Positions 1 to 10,946 of a DNA stretch of 64,000 bases are shown piece by piece. Both the position numbers and the translations under genes were made by a program. Positions within the stretch are counted from its first letter, which is position 1. Each line of letters begins with the position of its first letter. Origin of the DNA: Capitulum mitella (lineage: Eukaryota > Arthropoda > Thecostraca > Pollicipedomorpha > Pollicipedidae); contig CP099841.1 in NCBI GenBank assembly GCA_030062745.1, positions 32,046,368 through 32,110,367 of the forward strand, written 5' to 3'. Below the pieces are notes generated by a model. It was not told where the DNA came from, did no database searches, and saw only the letters and a list, made by a program, of their open reading frames with translations.

Positions 1-1107
1 ACAAGAAACACTGGGAGGGACATTGTCTCATACCCCTCTTCCCTTCTGATTAGGCAGTTTGTTTGGGCTCAGGAAAAATGATGTCGTTTTTCCATGCAGT
101 CCCGTAGGTTGCGGCCAGCTATTGCCGCCTGGAACACATGGGAAGCGGAATAAGGGAAAAGGCAGAGGAGACATCCCCCCTCAGCCAGCTCCGAGAGAAG
201 CTTTTGTGCTCTGGGGTGCCTAACAACCCGTCACGCAGCACCATTGGCCAATGCCTACTGAAATCACCGAATATTGCCCGTGGTGTACCCAGGATTCGGT
301 CCAGGAGGGAGAGGACCCAAATTTAGGTCCCCCCAACCAGCCCAAAATTAGCAAAATGCCCCAGTTTTCGTCCATTTTATTGTCACGGACCCCTGGGAAA
401 TGCGATCAAATTGACATCAGTGACCGCCCGCATACTGTTCCTGAAGTATTACAGTGACGGCCACACATGACAAGATGACGGGATGGAAGTGTTATCGCTC
501 GTTTTGCCAGCAGACTGAGCTCAGTCATCCATCATCGCATCGGGTTTTCTCATTATTTGCACGTGGTTTTTTACTTGTTCTTTTTCCTATCTTGCACTGG
601 CAAGCTGACCTTTGGCCTGGCAGGATGCCTCCGAAATGACATCCGTAGCGGGCTGGCGAGCGTTAGGCAGTCGGCCTTCCTACTCCCTCTTGCGCGTGCC
701 ACCAGGGCTTCTCTCTGATGCGCAGGGGATAAGAAACTCTACCCACTATCACGACCACAGCTACAGCGCATGCGCAGACGGACAGGAAGTGGATTTGACC
801 TTGAAACTGCGTTGGTGGGTCCTTCCTATGTATAAAGTCACGTAAGTAATGGCTTGCATTGAAATAAGTAAAAAATAAACGGCAGTAAGCAGGATTGCAA
901 AAATGATGCAGAAAAAGTGCAGTCCAATCCGCAATCAGATCATTGCTTAAGGAGTTTATTACAGCTGCCATCCTTCAAAACAACTGAAATCCAGGATTGC
1001 ACATTCTGTAATCCAACTACTGATGATCCCTACCCACATGTTGCCCGAAATGACCCTAAAAGTTTCAAAATTTAACGCGGAACTAACCTCAATTTGACGA
1101 TTAAGCT
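1..1107. other. No recognised feature
   Basis: Only short open frames on both strands. An acceptor-like site on the minus strand at about 710 opens only a 17-codon frame, and another near 130 leads to an early stop in the phase needed by the lectin-like gene. The missing 3' exons of that gene may lie beyond the left edge. Confidence 0.5.
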
Positions 1108-2356
1108 TTAACCCTATTCCCGGCAGGAGGGGGACTGAATCCGCCCCCCTCGGGTTTTTGCTTGCCAATTCCAGGCTTTTAACGCAGCTTCACGGAACTT
1201 GGTCTCTTTTCCTAGCTATTCCTTCTACGTGCCGTGACAAAATTTCAAAATTCTATTTTGCTCAGGGGCGGAGCCAGGCAACATTTTTGGGAGGCACCTC
1301 ATGCAATTTTTGGTCATGTTGAGGGTAAAAGGAAAATGGCTGCCAAAAACAGAGTTTCAAAGATAGAACTTAAAACTTTATATGGATATATATCTAAATA
1401 GTTGGGCAATGTGCAGATATAATTTTGTTCATCTGAGGTCATTTTACAAGGTCAGGTCAAGGTCAAAAATCAAAATTTGTTTTTTAATAAGAAAAGAAGT
1501 ACAAATCGATATTCCCAATAATTCCCAATAATTTTGGCGCCGTTTTTTTCAAATACCAAACCCGAAATATACATGACCTTAAAGGATGTCTTCTACTCGT
1601 GTACCAAGTTTCAGCTTGATATCAGGTCGGGTCACGGAGCTATGACCTAAAATGTCAGTGCGCGTACCCTATATCGCAATAGCCATAAAATGAAATTTTT
1701 GAAATAGAGTGAATTCAAATGATTGAAAATGTTCAGAGATAATATTAAATGCACATGACATCATTCCAAGTGACCCCAAGGTCATTGGAGGTCATTTGAG
1801 GTCAAAGGTCACAAGTTGATCTGAAGAACGTGTGACCATGACAGTTCCCCTTTTTCATGTCCCTGGCACCGCCTATGCTAACATTTTACAAACATTGTGA
1901 TGCGATTTGTACTTCTTTATCATGACATGAGTAGCAGAAGCCAAAAAGGGTGTTTGCCTCTTTTGTTCATTGAGTTGTTAGAAAACTAATTCTCCTACTT
2001 TTGAAACCCTGTGAACGCCCATGAATTTTCTTAAAATTTCAGATTTGTGGACCTATGGTAAAAGCCCTATTTATAACCCCTCGATTCATGCCAGTTTCAT
2101 TGAAATCGGTCGATAAACAAGGGAGTTATAACAAGTCCAAAAGTACCCCTCATTTTAACATTTTTGCCCCCTGTATCCACAAATTTGAAAATTTTGAAAA
2201 TTTCTTTTTATAAAAATGTAGTTCACGTCACGGCAAATCGATTGCTGTTTGTTGCGATGAAATCGGACGAGTAGTTCTCGAGATCTCAGGGGGGGCCGAA
2301 TCCGCCCCCCTGCCGGGAATCAACCATACCGTCTAGCCCTCCTGGAATAGGGTTAA
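1108..2356 (-). mobile_element. TTAA-family element 1 (piggyBac-like MITE), full length
   Basis: It is bounded by TTAA (1108-1111 and 2353-2356) with inverted ends CCCTATTCCCGG, the second slightly mutated. A sub-terminal G-run/C-run hairpin follows the termini. The interior matches copies at 10947 and 34209 and has no coding capacity. TTAA targets and CCCTA ends are typical of the piggyBac superfamily. Confidence 0.85.
1779..1811 (-). promoter_or_regulatory. Cluster of four AGGTCA half-sites (DR4-DR4-DR1) in a TTAA element
   Basis: AGGTCA occurs at 1779, 1789, 1799 and 1806: two 4-base spacings, then AGGTCAAAGGTCA, an exact DR1. DR1 and DR4 are classic nuclear-receptor binding arrangements. 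Equivalent clusters are at 11514-11546, 21170-21202 and 34759-34791; in the 12749 copy the DR1 is lost. Confidence 0.6.
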
Positions 2357-3604
2357 AGAAACTAATATTTCCAGACCAAATGTCAGAATATCCCCATTTT
2401 ACATATGACAAAAAATCTATAAGGGGTAATGTCGTCCGACTCATTGGAACTTTTGCTATTGGTAAAGGCGGCCATTCCCAAAAATGGTCATTGTAAACAT
2501 TGCACAACGTGTCAATCCTTTCGTCCCAAACAGCCATAAGAGCTTTTTTTTAATAGTTTTACAATGGTAATCTGATCCAAAAGCACCATGTGGGTTGCCG
2601 TACGTTGCGTCATGCAGTCAAGTACTCTGTATGAAATCAACGGTCAGTAGGTGGGCGGCACAGCAAATAAGACGGGAGAATCCATCATCTGAAACTCTTC
2701 TTAAAGAACAGAGACTTTTCCACAACCGTAAACAATCCTCAACTAATACTTTCATCAGTCTTTCATACGGAAGTCAGATGATGTTCACGTTAGTTAACCG
2801 GCAGATACTCAACGATGTTCCATGCCCATTAGGGTGTGGTAAAAGTACACTCTTGCAAGATCTGGATCTGCTTTTAAATTTACTTGGTGCCTTTACATGT
2901 GTAGAATGCCTCTGTAATGTCGATTTTTGCATATTTTTGGCAACGAATATCGCGTCTCAATTTGAACACGCACAATCTCTCCGCATTTCGTCAGCTTCAA
3001 AGGCACAATGCCGGTAGTGAGACGCATTTAGGGCTGCCAAACAAAACAAGCTAGAGAAGCGAAACAAAAATCAGTATGTTGCTCATTGCCGGGGTCTCCA
3101 ATGACACCAAGAATTTGTATCTGAGGTCATTGGACCGTATTCCAGATGAGGCCAAAGGCCATTTTTACCCAAAACCGGTCATTTTCACGTGTTGCCTTGC
3201 ATTGTAAGAGAACGACGAACGGTATCCTTGTAAAACGCTTGCAAGAGTGTTTTCCAATGTATTACAAAGTTAACGACACATCATATGCTAGATATGGATA
3301 TTTATAGGTATCATGAGCCAGGTCAGGCCAAAGAGTTGGTCTCAAGTTGGTCGATCGAGAAATACTGCCTAAATTATGTTTCATGTTCACTGGGGTAAAA
3401 CCGGACGCTAGAATCGAATTTGGCAGCCAAAAGCAACGATGTGCCAATAGTTAACTCTAATTCCAAAACAGTCGCACAAGATCAGCATTCGCACAAGGTC
3501 AATGATCCTGAATGACCTTGAGAAGCTAAATGACTCACATCGCCCTGTTGTTGGAGTCCTGAATTGCACTAACTGCACAATTGCAGACCATAATTGTGCA
3601 ATGT
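2357..3604. other. No recognised gene
   Basis: A 140-codon plus-strand frame (2595-3017) has no recognisable motif. The stretch 3100-3400 contains GAGGTCATTGGACC and other AGGTCA motifs resembling the interior of the TTAA elements but could not be aligned to them. Confidence 0.4.
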
Positions 3605-3652
3605 TGGTCAAGGCTGGCCTTGACCGACATTGGTCAAGGCCAGCCTTGATGG
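3605..3652. repeat. Short nested inverted repeat (GGTCAAGGCTGGCCTTGACC)
   Basis: A near-perfect palindrome of 20 bp is followed after a few bases by an inverted partial copy (GGTCAAGGCCAGCCTTGAT). It sits at the edge of the minus-strand pseudogene. Confidence 0.6.
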
Positions 3653-3703
3653 TGGTCATCTGAGCGGGGCAGCAATCGGAGCAGTGTTCCATTTATACGA
3701 CAA

Positions 3704-4192
3704 CTATCCTGGAGATAACCATTCCTTCTTCCTGTGGTTAGTGGGCATCAGCTGCCTATTGGCCATACCGGCCCTGATGGCAACCCTGGCCGGCGCCCCG
3801 AACATGTTCTCACAGGCTCTCGTTACTTCCTTTACATACCACTCCATCGACTGACCGTGGACGGGCCTGTAGGGGACCACCATGAACTCGTCCACGAACC
3901 CGTTAGTGTTTTCCGTGGTAGCAAGTGAACGGTGGCTCATACTCGTCGGCCCTCCAGCGGAGGGGTTGAAGCTGTCGGCATGCACCCTCTCCCTGCAGCT
4001 GGTTCCCCCACCCTCACTATCCCCTCGCAGCCCGAGGCTCTGCCCCATCGCGGACCTTCGTTCGTCCACGTGGCTGCCGCGCCGGAGGGTTTGAAGAACG
4101 GCTTCACTGTGCGAGTACCAAGCGGAACTTCTGTGTGCAGGCTGACCAGGTCCTGTACCGTCTCTTTCTACAAGCATACTAGCTCTAGCTGG
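3704..4192 (-). pseudogene. Broken copy of an uncharacterised arthropod repetitive protein, C-terminal part
   Basis: The minus strand encodes HRSSAWYSHSEAVLQTL, then FVDEFMVVPYRPVHGQS, VTRACENMFG and ANRQLMPTNHRKKEW before a stop. I recognise this pattern (RNAYFAHPEN-type block, PxHxQSVERxVKxVTxA block, closing SR/NRxxxPxxxxKKD block) from uncharacterised repeat proteins common in arthropod genomes. The reading frame is shifted within the copy relative to that pattern. Its 5' end faces the plus-strand copy that begins at about 4200. Confidence 0.55.
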
Positions 4193-4197
4193 GCAAG

Positions 4198-4687
4198 GCG
4201 CTGGCCAGAGTGGCCAGCCTTGAGTTCAACCCCAGCTCCTCCAAGTTCAAAATCGGGCCGGGACTGATTGAGCTAGAGGAGGGTAGCGTATCGATTGGTC
4301 AACGCCATCCGATCCAAGGTGATGACTGTGAACCTGCTCCTGCTGGAAATCGGTGCTGTCTGCCACAGCAGATGGCTAACCACTATTATCCGGTTGATGA
4401 GGATGTCGGTGAGCAAGCATTACTTCAAAGAGGACAACCTGGTGAACCTCAGACTAATCACAGAGTTCATTATCGGAGTCTCCACCTCGATATGGTTTCA
4501 TGCCAAGGTGAAGTGCAGGTTCGGGAACGGTCCGGACCACATCCTCAAGCAACTAAAGCTAGTTCGTCTGCAGAAGAAGACGGTGCAGGACCTGGTCAGC
4601 CCTCACATCAGAAGTTCTGCCCGGTACTCGAACAGTGATGCTGCACTACAAACTGTCTGGTGCAGCAGCCACATGGACGAACCATGA
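4198..4687 (+). pseudogene. Second broken copy of the same protein, central part, inverted relative to its neighbour
   Basis: The plus-strand frame has SRWLTTIIRLMRMSVS, TEFIIGVSTSIWFHAKVK, GPDHILKQLKLVRLQKK, VQDLVSPHIRSSARYSNSD and ALQT. The final roughly 100 bp (4570-4680) are the reverse-complement counterpart of about 4060-4170, so the two copies share the HIRSSAxYSxSxAxLQT block. A truncated TTAA element begins at the last codons (4684). The frame is broken upstream of about 4290. Confidence 0.55.
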
Positions 4688-5046
4688 CCTTGACCTGACC
4701 CTATGAAGTGAACTGAGATTAACAAGGTTATTTTTGTATGCTTGCATAGCTATTTCCTTATACACCCATGTGAAATCTTAAGTTCTGCCTTGAAAAAACC
4801 ATTTTTGGAAACCAGTCTTCCTTTACCTTCAAGAGGGTCAAAAATGGCCTGAAGCACCTCCCAAAAACGTAGCCTGGCTCCGCCCATGAGCAAAATAAGA
4901 TTATGAAAGTCTGGCACAGCACGTAGAAAGAATACGTTGAAAAAGTGAGTAAGTTTTGTGAATCTACGTCAGAAATCCCGGGATTGGCAGGCAAAAAATC
5001 TTCGAGGGCAGGACGGTTCAGACACCTCCCGCCAGGAATAGGATAA
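4684..5046 (+). mobile_element. TTAA-family element, 3' fragment, diverged
   Basis: It matches the last roughly 360 bp of the family (GCCTGGCTCCGCCCATGAGC and the closing CAGGAATAGGATAA) and begins exactly at the end of the adjacent pseudogene. Confidence 0.7.
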
Positions 5047-5349
5047 GCCAGATAAGACCGTAATAATCAGTTTTGAAGAAAACTGTGGCACTTTTGCTAG
5101 ATCAGCGCCAAGCGAAACACATAGTTTCACGGGGGACGCGGGCTTCAGTTGGCTGAGGAGTTCCGAATTCGAGGATTCAAAAAGTGGTGTGTTCTGGAGA
5201 AATCGAGTTAATGATTTTCAGTGAAAATGGATGGTTGGTGGTGATTGTTCACCTTGCAACGATTGTGTTCAACGACTGACTGGCGAATTAAAACCAGTAA
5301 GATGCCTTGTGCGGTGCATGTCGAAAGGGACCTACTTTATTGCTGCTTC
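5047..5349. other. No recognised feature
   Basis: Ordinary sequence between two TTAA-family remnants. Confidence 0.5.
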
Positions 5350-6255
5350 CATTAATACTTTCTGTAATAAGAAAGTCTGAAATCTTGCAGAGGCACAAAC
5401 AGAGTGCAAAAGGGTCAGAAAGGGGTGTTTTTTGCTTCTTATAACTCCGATGCTTATGGAACCGTTTTCTTTGATATTTGGCATAAATGGCGAGTCAATC
5501 GATGCCAATGTTTCCTTTTGCCCAAACGTTTAGAATCTTGGTAAAATTCATAGGCATTCACAAGGCTTTTAAAAGAAAAACACATTCTTTTGAAAAATGA
5601 TCTAAAATAAAAATTAAATGTGATACATTGGCTTCTGCTATTTATCTCGTATCTAAAAAGTACAAACCGCATCACAGTGATTGTAAAATGTTGCCATAGG
5701 CGGTGCCGGAACATGAAAAGGGAAAATTATCACGGTAGCATTTTCATCAGATCAGCTTATGACCGTTGACCTTGAATGACCTCAAATGACTTGAAGGTCA
5801 TTTGGGGTCATTCGAGGTCATTTTTTGCCAAATAACTCCCAGGTCATTTGACAAAAAATGGTCCTGGGTTCATTTCAGTGTTCGAAAAAGATTCCAACCA
5901 TTTCAACTGATTATCTTCCCAAATGTCCTATTTACGACCGTTATGTTACAAGGCACACGCACGGACATTTTAAGTCGCAGCTCCGTGACCTGGCCGAATA
6001 TCATCCTGAAAGTTGAAACACAAGTAAAGAACATTCTCGTAAGTGATTCATATTCGAGTTGTTTCGTTTTGAAAAAAATGCCCAAAACAATGGATAACAC
6101 AAAATTTTAACGTCTGGCCTAAGCTTGACCATGTGAAATAATTTTACGTCAACGAAAACATTTTCGTTTGCTTGTGCAGCTATGTTTATCTATGCACTCA
6201 TGTCAAGTTTTAAGTCTATTTTTGGCGCTTTATTGTAGTCAAATTCAATGTTGTT
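5350..6255 (+). mobile_element. TTAA-family relative, strongly diverged internal copy
   Basis: It shares the order of family landmarks: ATAACTCCG..TTATGGA, CATAGGCGGTGCCGG.ACATGAAAAGG, GACCT..AATGACCT, CTCCGTGACC, and the CAAG.AAAG.ACATTCT stretch. Both termini are missing or unrecognisable. Confidence 0.6.
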
Positions 6256-6491
6256 CAGTCAAGGGCTTTCCGGCGAATTTTTTTTCCAATACTCATAGTC
6301 CTAGAGATCTTGAAGCTCTCATCAACCCCGAGTCTCTTAAAAGTTGATTCGAAGGCCAACTCAGCAAGGATTTATGAGGCCTTTGATGAAGAGGTGGTGG
6401 GCATGGCACTTTGCCCCCCCCCCCCCATCCTGACGCTAAGTGCATTCAATCAATAAGACTGCGTATTCAGTATCATCGAACGACAGCATAC

Positions 6492-6729
6492 CTGAAATGC
6501 ATAGCCGTCATCAGGTTGTGATTGCCGGGATTGTCGATCCGGTCTTTTTTAACCGGGAAATCTAAAAGTTGTTCGCCGCTTGCACCACACGTCTTCGCAG
6601 CTTCGTATACACTGTGAGCTTTTCCTTTAACCGGTGACAGACAGGTGGAACGATATATACGATGTTTGGTGTTGTCGTTGTTCTCCCATTCACTGTGACT
6701 AACGAGAGTATAGCCTGACGGGCACGGCT
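6492..6729 (-). CDS. Exon with first half of a C-type-lectin-like domain
   Basis: It has a strong acceptor (cttcttctttccacag|AGC) and the donor TTCAG|GTATGC. One frame is open for all 238 bp: PCPSGYTLV, a 16-20 residue insert rich in Asn, STCLSPVKGKAHSVYEAAKTC, GASGEQLLDF, then a polar tail. The CPxGY opening, the Cys to Cys spacing with an EA pair before the second Cys, and the GxxL that follows are the usual C-type-lectin signature. The frame contains no start codon, consistent with an internal exon. Confidence 0.6.
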
Positions 6730-8960
6730 CTGTGGAAAGAAGAAGGGGGGCCGGTTAGTTACAAAGTGGAGCACAACGGCCCCAGAGCACCAGTGTACGC
6801 GTGGTGTACGCGCACGACGAAAGATGGGACGGTACCATTCGTCCAAGGGGCGTCAACCTTCACGGGGGGAAGGCGCCTGCCTCGTTGACGTGCCTGGTCT
6901 GTAAGGGGCACTGAATTATTCAGATGCGCCTTATGTGTGGGGGAAAGGGGTGCCTAGCCTGTATGGGATGCCCAGCATGTGGTAGTAACCTAATCTGTGC
7001 AAGGGCGCCTGGCTCGTGAGGAACGTGGAGTCCACGACGAGTGCTTGGTCTATACGTGGGAGCGCCTGGAGGTTGACCGTTGCTCACAAGGTAAGAGCAC
7101 CTTCCCCAGGAAAGAAATCTCCGGATTTGGAGCGGGTTCTTGACCTTTGGGCCCAGGTTTAAGAAGTGCTTCTTTTTCAGATTTCTTCAAAAACCCAGTC
7201 CTTTTTTGCTGCGGCATAGAGGGGTGACCGTTCCATGGGCCAAAATGTGGCGGAAGGATACTTCGTTCACTCATCTCCTAAACTCATGCACTACATGCGC
7301 GGCTGTCCGTTAAAAATTACAATTCGGCCAGCAAGATGCACTGATGAAGGATCCCTTGTCGATGGCGGTTCGATGGCGAGACATAAAAAAAGTGACAGAC
7401 GCAAGTTCCTGTCCTCTTTTGCGCCTGATGGCTTGGCGCCAGGAATGCTTGTTTTTCAGAGAAATGTCAATGTCTAACTCTTGGATACTGCGGAATAACA
7501 AGGTCGGCTACGAAATTCCGTATAAGAACTGTTCCCTCCATTGAAGTGACGGTGGCGTGCCTGCTCTGCTTTTGGCTTCACTTCTCTTAGTGCCAAGCTG
7601 ACTCAAAATTGTAACGCCGCATCAAATTGTTGGACCCTCACCGCATTGTCTGAACCATGTTGAATTCATGCTGGCTATATCCAAAAGCCCTCTACATGAA
7701 ACTAGATAAAATTTCGCTTCCTCAGATATCCGTCAGGTGTGTGGTGCATTTGACGAAACGGAGTTGCTGCCTTGCCTAGCAACGGCCGGCCGATGGCTAT
7801 TGCTTGCATAGCAAAGGCCTTGGCCGATGATCGAGCCGGAATAGGCACGTCGCCTGGGGGTCTGGGGTCAGCTGATGGGCGGAGCCGTCTCGAACGTGAA
7901 CATTCGGGAACTTATGACGGCTGGCGAGTTTGTTCATGGCGCCAGGCGGCTAACTGACGCCTGACGAGACACAAGATTGGACGCCTGAACCCAAGAGACC
8001 CAAGACACCCAAGAGGTTGGGCGTCTTAACTCGCAACATTTAAGGTGCCGTGCGGTTGGCCGTGCTCCGAGGGGACGTGCCCTATTGCACGGTTACCGCG
8101 AGGCTGGCAGGCGCCACACAGGAACTACACAATGCACGTCGAGAAATTCAGCGTCTAACTTAAGTCAGCGGTGCATGTAACGTTCGACACGATGTGGCTT
8201 TACACTCGCAGCGCAGACCAAACCAATGAAGCTGGATATATTTCCGCTATCTTTCCCCTACAAAACACGGACCTGTAAAACGGCGGATGTGGTCAGTCCT
8301 TGAACAGAGCACAGGCTATTACCGCACAGTTCCGCTAAGTCAGTCCGACAACTCACCCATGCATATCAGTTCAGGCGCCAGCGGCAGGTCCGAAAACTGC
8401 GTCCCTGTCGTGCGGCTACAGTTAAAGACAACTTCACTGGACAGCCCGGTGTAATCGTTTGCAGTGTACTGGTTTACCGTTGGGATGCGCTGAAAAGACG
8501 GACAAGTAGCAAATCGGCATTCAGTCAAAGCTCCATTCGTAAGAGGCAAGGACGATCATGCAAAAAAAACTAACAAAACGTAAAAACAAACAAACCAAAA
8601 TGAATCATTCGATTTTGTTAGGTAGACACAGCATTGCATTAGTTGATATACAGCATTATACAACACAGATAGGCGTGGGAAGGGTTCCACAATGCTCGCA
8701 TAATTCAGACATCTGCCGTTCAATTTACCCGCAACAACGTAACGTTCGTTTTCAAGCTGATCGTGCAGGGATCAACTATCTTACGTCTCCAGCAGGCCCT
8801 TCGTCCTCTCAGAATTCTATTTTTCGAAGCCCCTATATCCTCAAGGAGACTCAGCGACCCCTTAGACTTCCTATTGTTTTGATAGGTGATCGATTTAAGG
8901 GGCCTGGTTTTCTTAAATATGATCTGTCATCAACCGCGGAACAGTGTTGTGTGGAAAGTT

Positions 8961-9008
<48 letters not shown>

Positions 9009-9390
9009 AGAGAGAGAGAGAGAGAGGTATCAAATAAATTTAATCCGAATGGCTTACTAGGATGATGCTGATGATGAGATATCTTATTAGAGGAGCTTGC
9101 TGCGTAGCGCATAGGCAGTGAATGTCAGATCCGATCGTCTTATTCCAAAAGCATGAAAAACAGCAGGGTAAGCATTCTCAGCATGGGAATCGGCAGAATT
9201 TAGAGGAGACTGTCTGCACCGACCTTCGAGCTATCTTTGCAGGTGATTGTAACGTTGGTTGTAAAGCCGCTATCGGCCGGAACCTGCGGCGTGATGGCCG
9301 ACTCCATTTGCAACTCGAACTTTGCCAAGTCCTCCGGATAGAGGGCCAGGAGACTCAAGCCAAACCGAGCACCACTCGAGCAGAAGTCAC
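6492..9390 (-). CDS. Partial gene: sushi-like sequence followed by a C-type-lectin-like domain (three exons seen)
   Basis: Three candidate exons are read in the order 9390-9224, 8489-8357, 6729-6492. Their phases agree: the first ends in phase 0, the second runs phase 0 to 1, the third enters completing a Glu codon and leaves in phase 2. The joined protein has a Cys-containing S/T-rich stretch with sushi-like spacing (NVTITC, then VVFNC ... ELICM), then PCPSGYTLV and a Cys-(about 17)-Cys run with EAAKTC and GEQLLDF, as in the first half of C-type lectin domains. Such proteins are extracellular or membrane receptors. I found no convincing exon for the start or for the second half of the lectin domain. 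It lies directly downstream of the FREP gene in the same orientation. Confidence 0.55.
6730..8356. other. Presumed intron of the lectin-like gene
   Basis: It contains weak repetition of GGCGCCTGGCTCG/GTGCCTGGTCTG motifs (6870-7075) and an imperfectly repeated GACGCCTGA motif (7950-8030). No further exon was recognised. Confidence 0.4.
8357..8489 (-). CDS. Exon, sushi-like (VVFNC ... ELICM)
   Basis: The acceptor is cttgtccgtcttttcag|CGC and the donor is ATGG|GTGAGT. The 133-bp exon is in phase 0 to 1 and encodes RIPTVNQYTANDYTGLSS, EVVFNCSRTTG, then LAPELICM. The Tyr...Gly...V-x-F-x-C run and the second Cys about 19 residues later resemble a CCP/sushi module, but the Trp that closes such modules is not seen. 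Its outgoing phase fits the lectin-like exon at 6729. Confidence 0.5.
8963..9027. repeat. (TA)n followed by (GA)n microsatellite
   Basis: About 42 bp of TA repeats run directly into about 20 bp of GA repeats. It lies in the presumed intron between exons at 9224 and 8489. Confidence 0.97.
9224..9390 (-). CDS. Candidate upstream exon (FCSSGARF ... NVTITC)
   Basis: The acceptor cacgtcttcag|GTG is good. The donor GAAG|GTCGGT is weak. The 167-bp exon leaves in phase 0, matching the next exon. The open frame includes DFCSSGARFGLSLLALYPEDL and FTTNVTITCKD. The opposite strand also has an acceptor-like ttgcag and a short open frame here, so strand assignment rests mainly on phase fit. Confidence 0.35.
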
Positions 9391-9678
9391 CTGAAGACGT
9401 GAGCACAGACACGTTTTGGCGACTGCACACGGCCACGCATTTGTCTGGACGCGCTACGGTACAAATGGCTCCAGACTGGTGACACGGGTAAATCGCACAT
9501 CCATTTGCATGAATGAGGTACTTTGGTAACTTCACAGTAAGCTTATGCCGACCATTGTTGGTCAGCAAGACTATCACTTACGTACACGCGATAACTTTTG
9601 GAGCTACTACAGTCGTGAAAATGTTCACGACGTATTTTACGGAGGCCTCTAAATTAAAGAGATCTTCGACGCGAAAGC

Positions 9679-10268
9679 TTAACCCCATCCTGGGACCAAT
9701 GGGGGTGGCTTATTCAGTCCTCTCCCCCCATTCCTGACATCTCGAGGATTATCCGTCCGATTTCATCGCAACACACGGCACTGGATTTGAAAATGACGTA
9801 AACTGCAGTTGTAGTTTAAGTTTTAACGTAAGAAAAGTTTTAGAAAAATCTTAAAAGAGGCCCACGGATGGCGAAAAAAGACCTTCGACCACTCAGCTGC
9901 GACAGCTTAACGTATCCTGAAACCAATGGGGGTGGCTTATTCAGTCATCTCCTCCCCATTCCTGACATCTCGAGGGCTATCCGTCCGATTTCATCGCAAC
10001 ACACGGCACTGGATTTGAAAATGACGTAAACTGCAGTTGTAGTTTAAGTTTTAACTTAGAAAAAGTTTTAGAAAAATCTTAAAAGAAGTGGACACACTGG
10101 GCAAAAAGTTACAAAGGGCGATATTTTTTACTTGTTATAACTATGACGGCGATTGACCCATTTTGACGCAATAGGCGTGAATCGAGAGCTAATCGACGGA
10201 ATTCTGTCCTTTGTACGGTAAGGGCTTACAGAATGTTGATAGACGTTCACAGGGCTCGGAAAATGGAA

Positions 10269-10311
<43 letters not shown>

Positions 10312-10680
10312 CTGAACTAATATCAACGTTAAAAATGCTTATTTGATTTTTACTAGTTATGCCCTACTTAAGAAGTATAAACCGTAATACAGCGTTCGCG
10401 CAATGTTGGCATAGTCTGCGCCAGGGACATGAAAAGGGGAGAATTATCATGACGCATGTCCATCAGGTCAGCTTACGACGTTTGACCTTAAATAACACGA
10501 AATGGCCTCAGAGTCACATAGAATGGCCTTGGGTCCATTCCATAGTGGCTGCAAACGTTTCCAGTCATTTGAATGGGCCATATTTCGAAAAAGTCCTGTC
10601 TATGGCCGTTTTCACACCACATATGCCGTATACCAAGATGCTGACAATCTACAAGTTGAACACCGCGGAGGCAGACGGTC
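9679..10680 (+). mobile_element. TTAA-family relative with tandemly duplicated 5' end
   Basis: A terminal block starting TTAAC..CATCCTG..ACCAATGGGGGTGG occurs twice, from 9679 and from 9907, 228 bp apart. The body continues with family landmarks to about 10680, interrupted by a (TA)n tract at 10271-10310. The 3' terminus was not found. Confidence 0.6.
10271..10310. repeat. (TA)n microsatellite
   Basis: A pure TA tract within a diverged TTAA element. Confidence 0.97.
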
Positions 10681-10689
10681 TCAGCAGCG

Positions 10690-10946
10690 CACGATTCTTT
10701 CGCTGTTCTTTTTTTCATTTTCAGTTTTACGGGAAGCTTTCGGTCCCGGAATCTTTGTGCTCAACATCCTACAGCCGCGCACCTATCTCCGAGAATTCAG
10801 GAGCCGAGCCCGCTCAGGGCTTGCGTTCGGCCTTGCTGCCCGACGCAAATCATGGAACTGTTGAGACAGACATGCAGAGCTATGGTTCCGGAGCCTCCGG
10901 GCACGCTTGCGTTTCCTTCCACGTCATTCTTATTGTGCGTTCATCC
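10690..10946. other. Unique GC-richer segment between two TTAA elements
   Basis: On the plus strand a strong acceptor-like site (tttttttcattttcag at about 10727) opens a frame FYGKLSVPESLCSTSYSRA. No usable donor follows, and the frame's downstream end is TTAA-element sequence. Unassigned. Confidence 0.3.

Noticed and set aside
138-457. Short plus-strand frames near the left edge
   Set aside because: No motif and no splice context. A minus-strand acceptor-like site near 130 leads to a stop in the required phase.
3630-3854. Hydrophobic plus-strand frame resembling receptor transmembrane helices
   Set aside because: It is the antisense of the minus-strand pseudogene, whose motifs match a known repetitive protein better.
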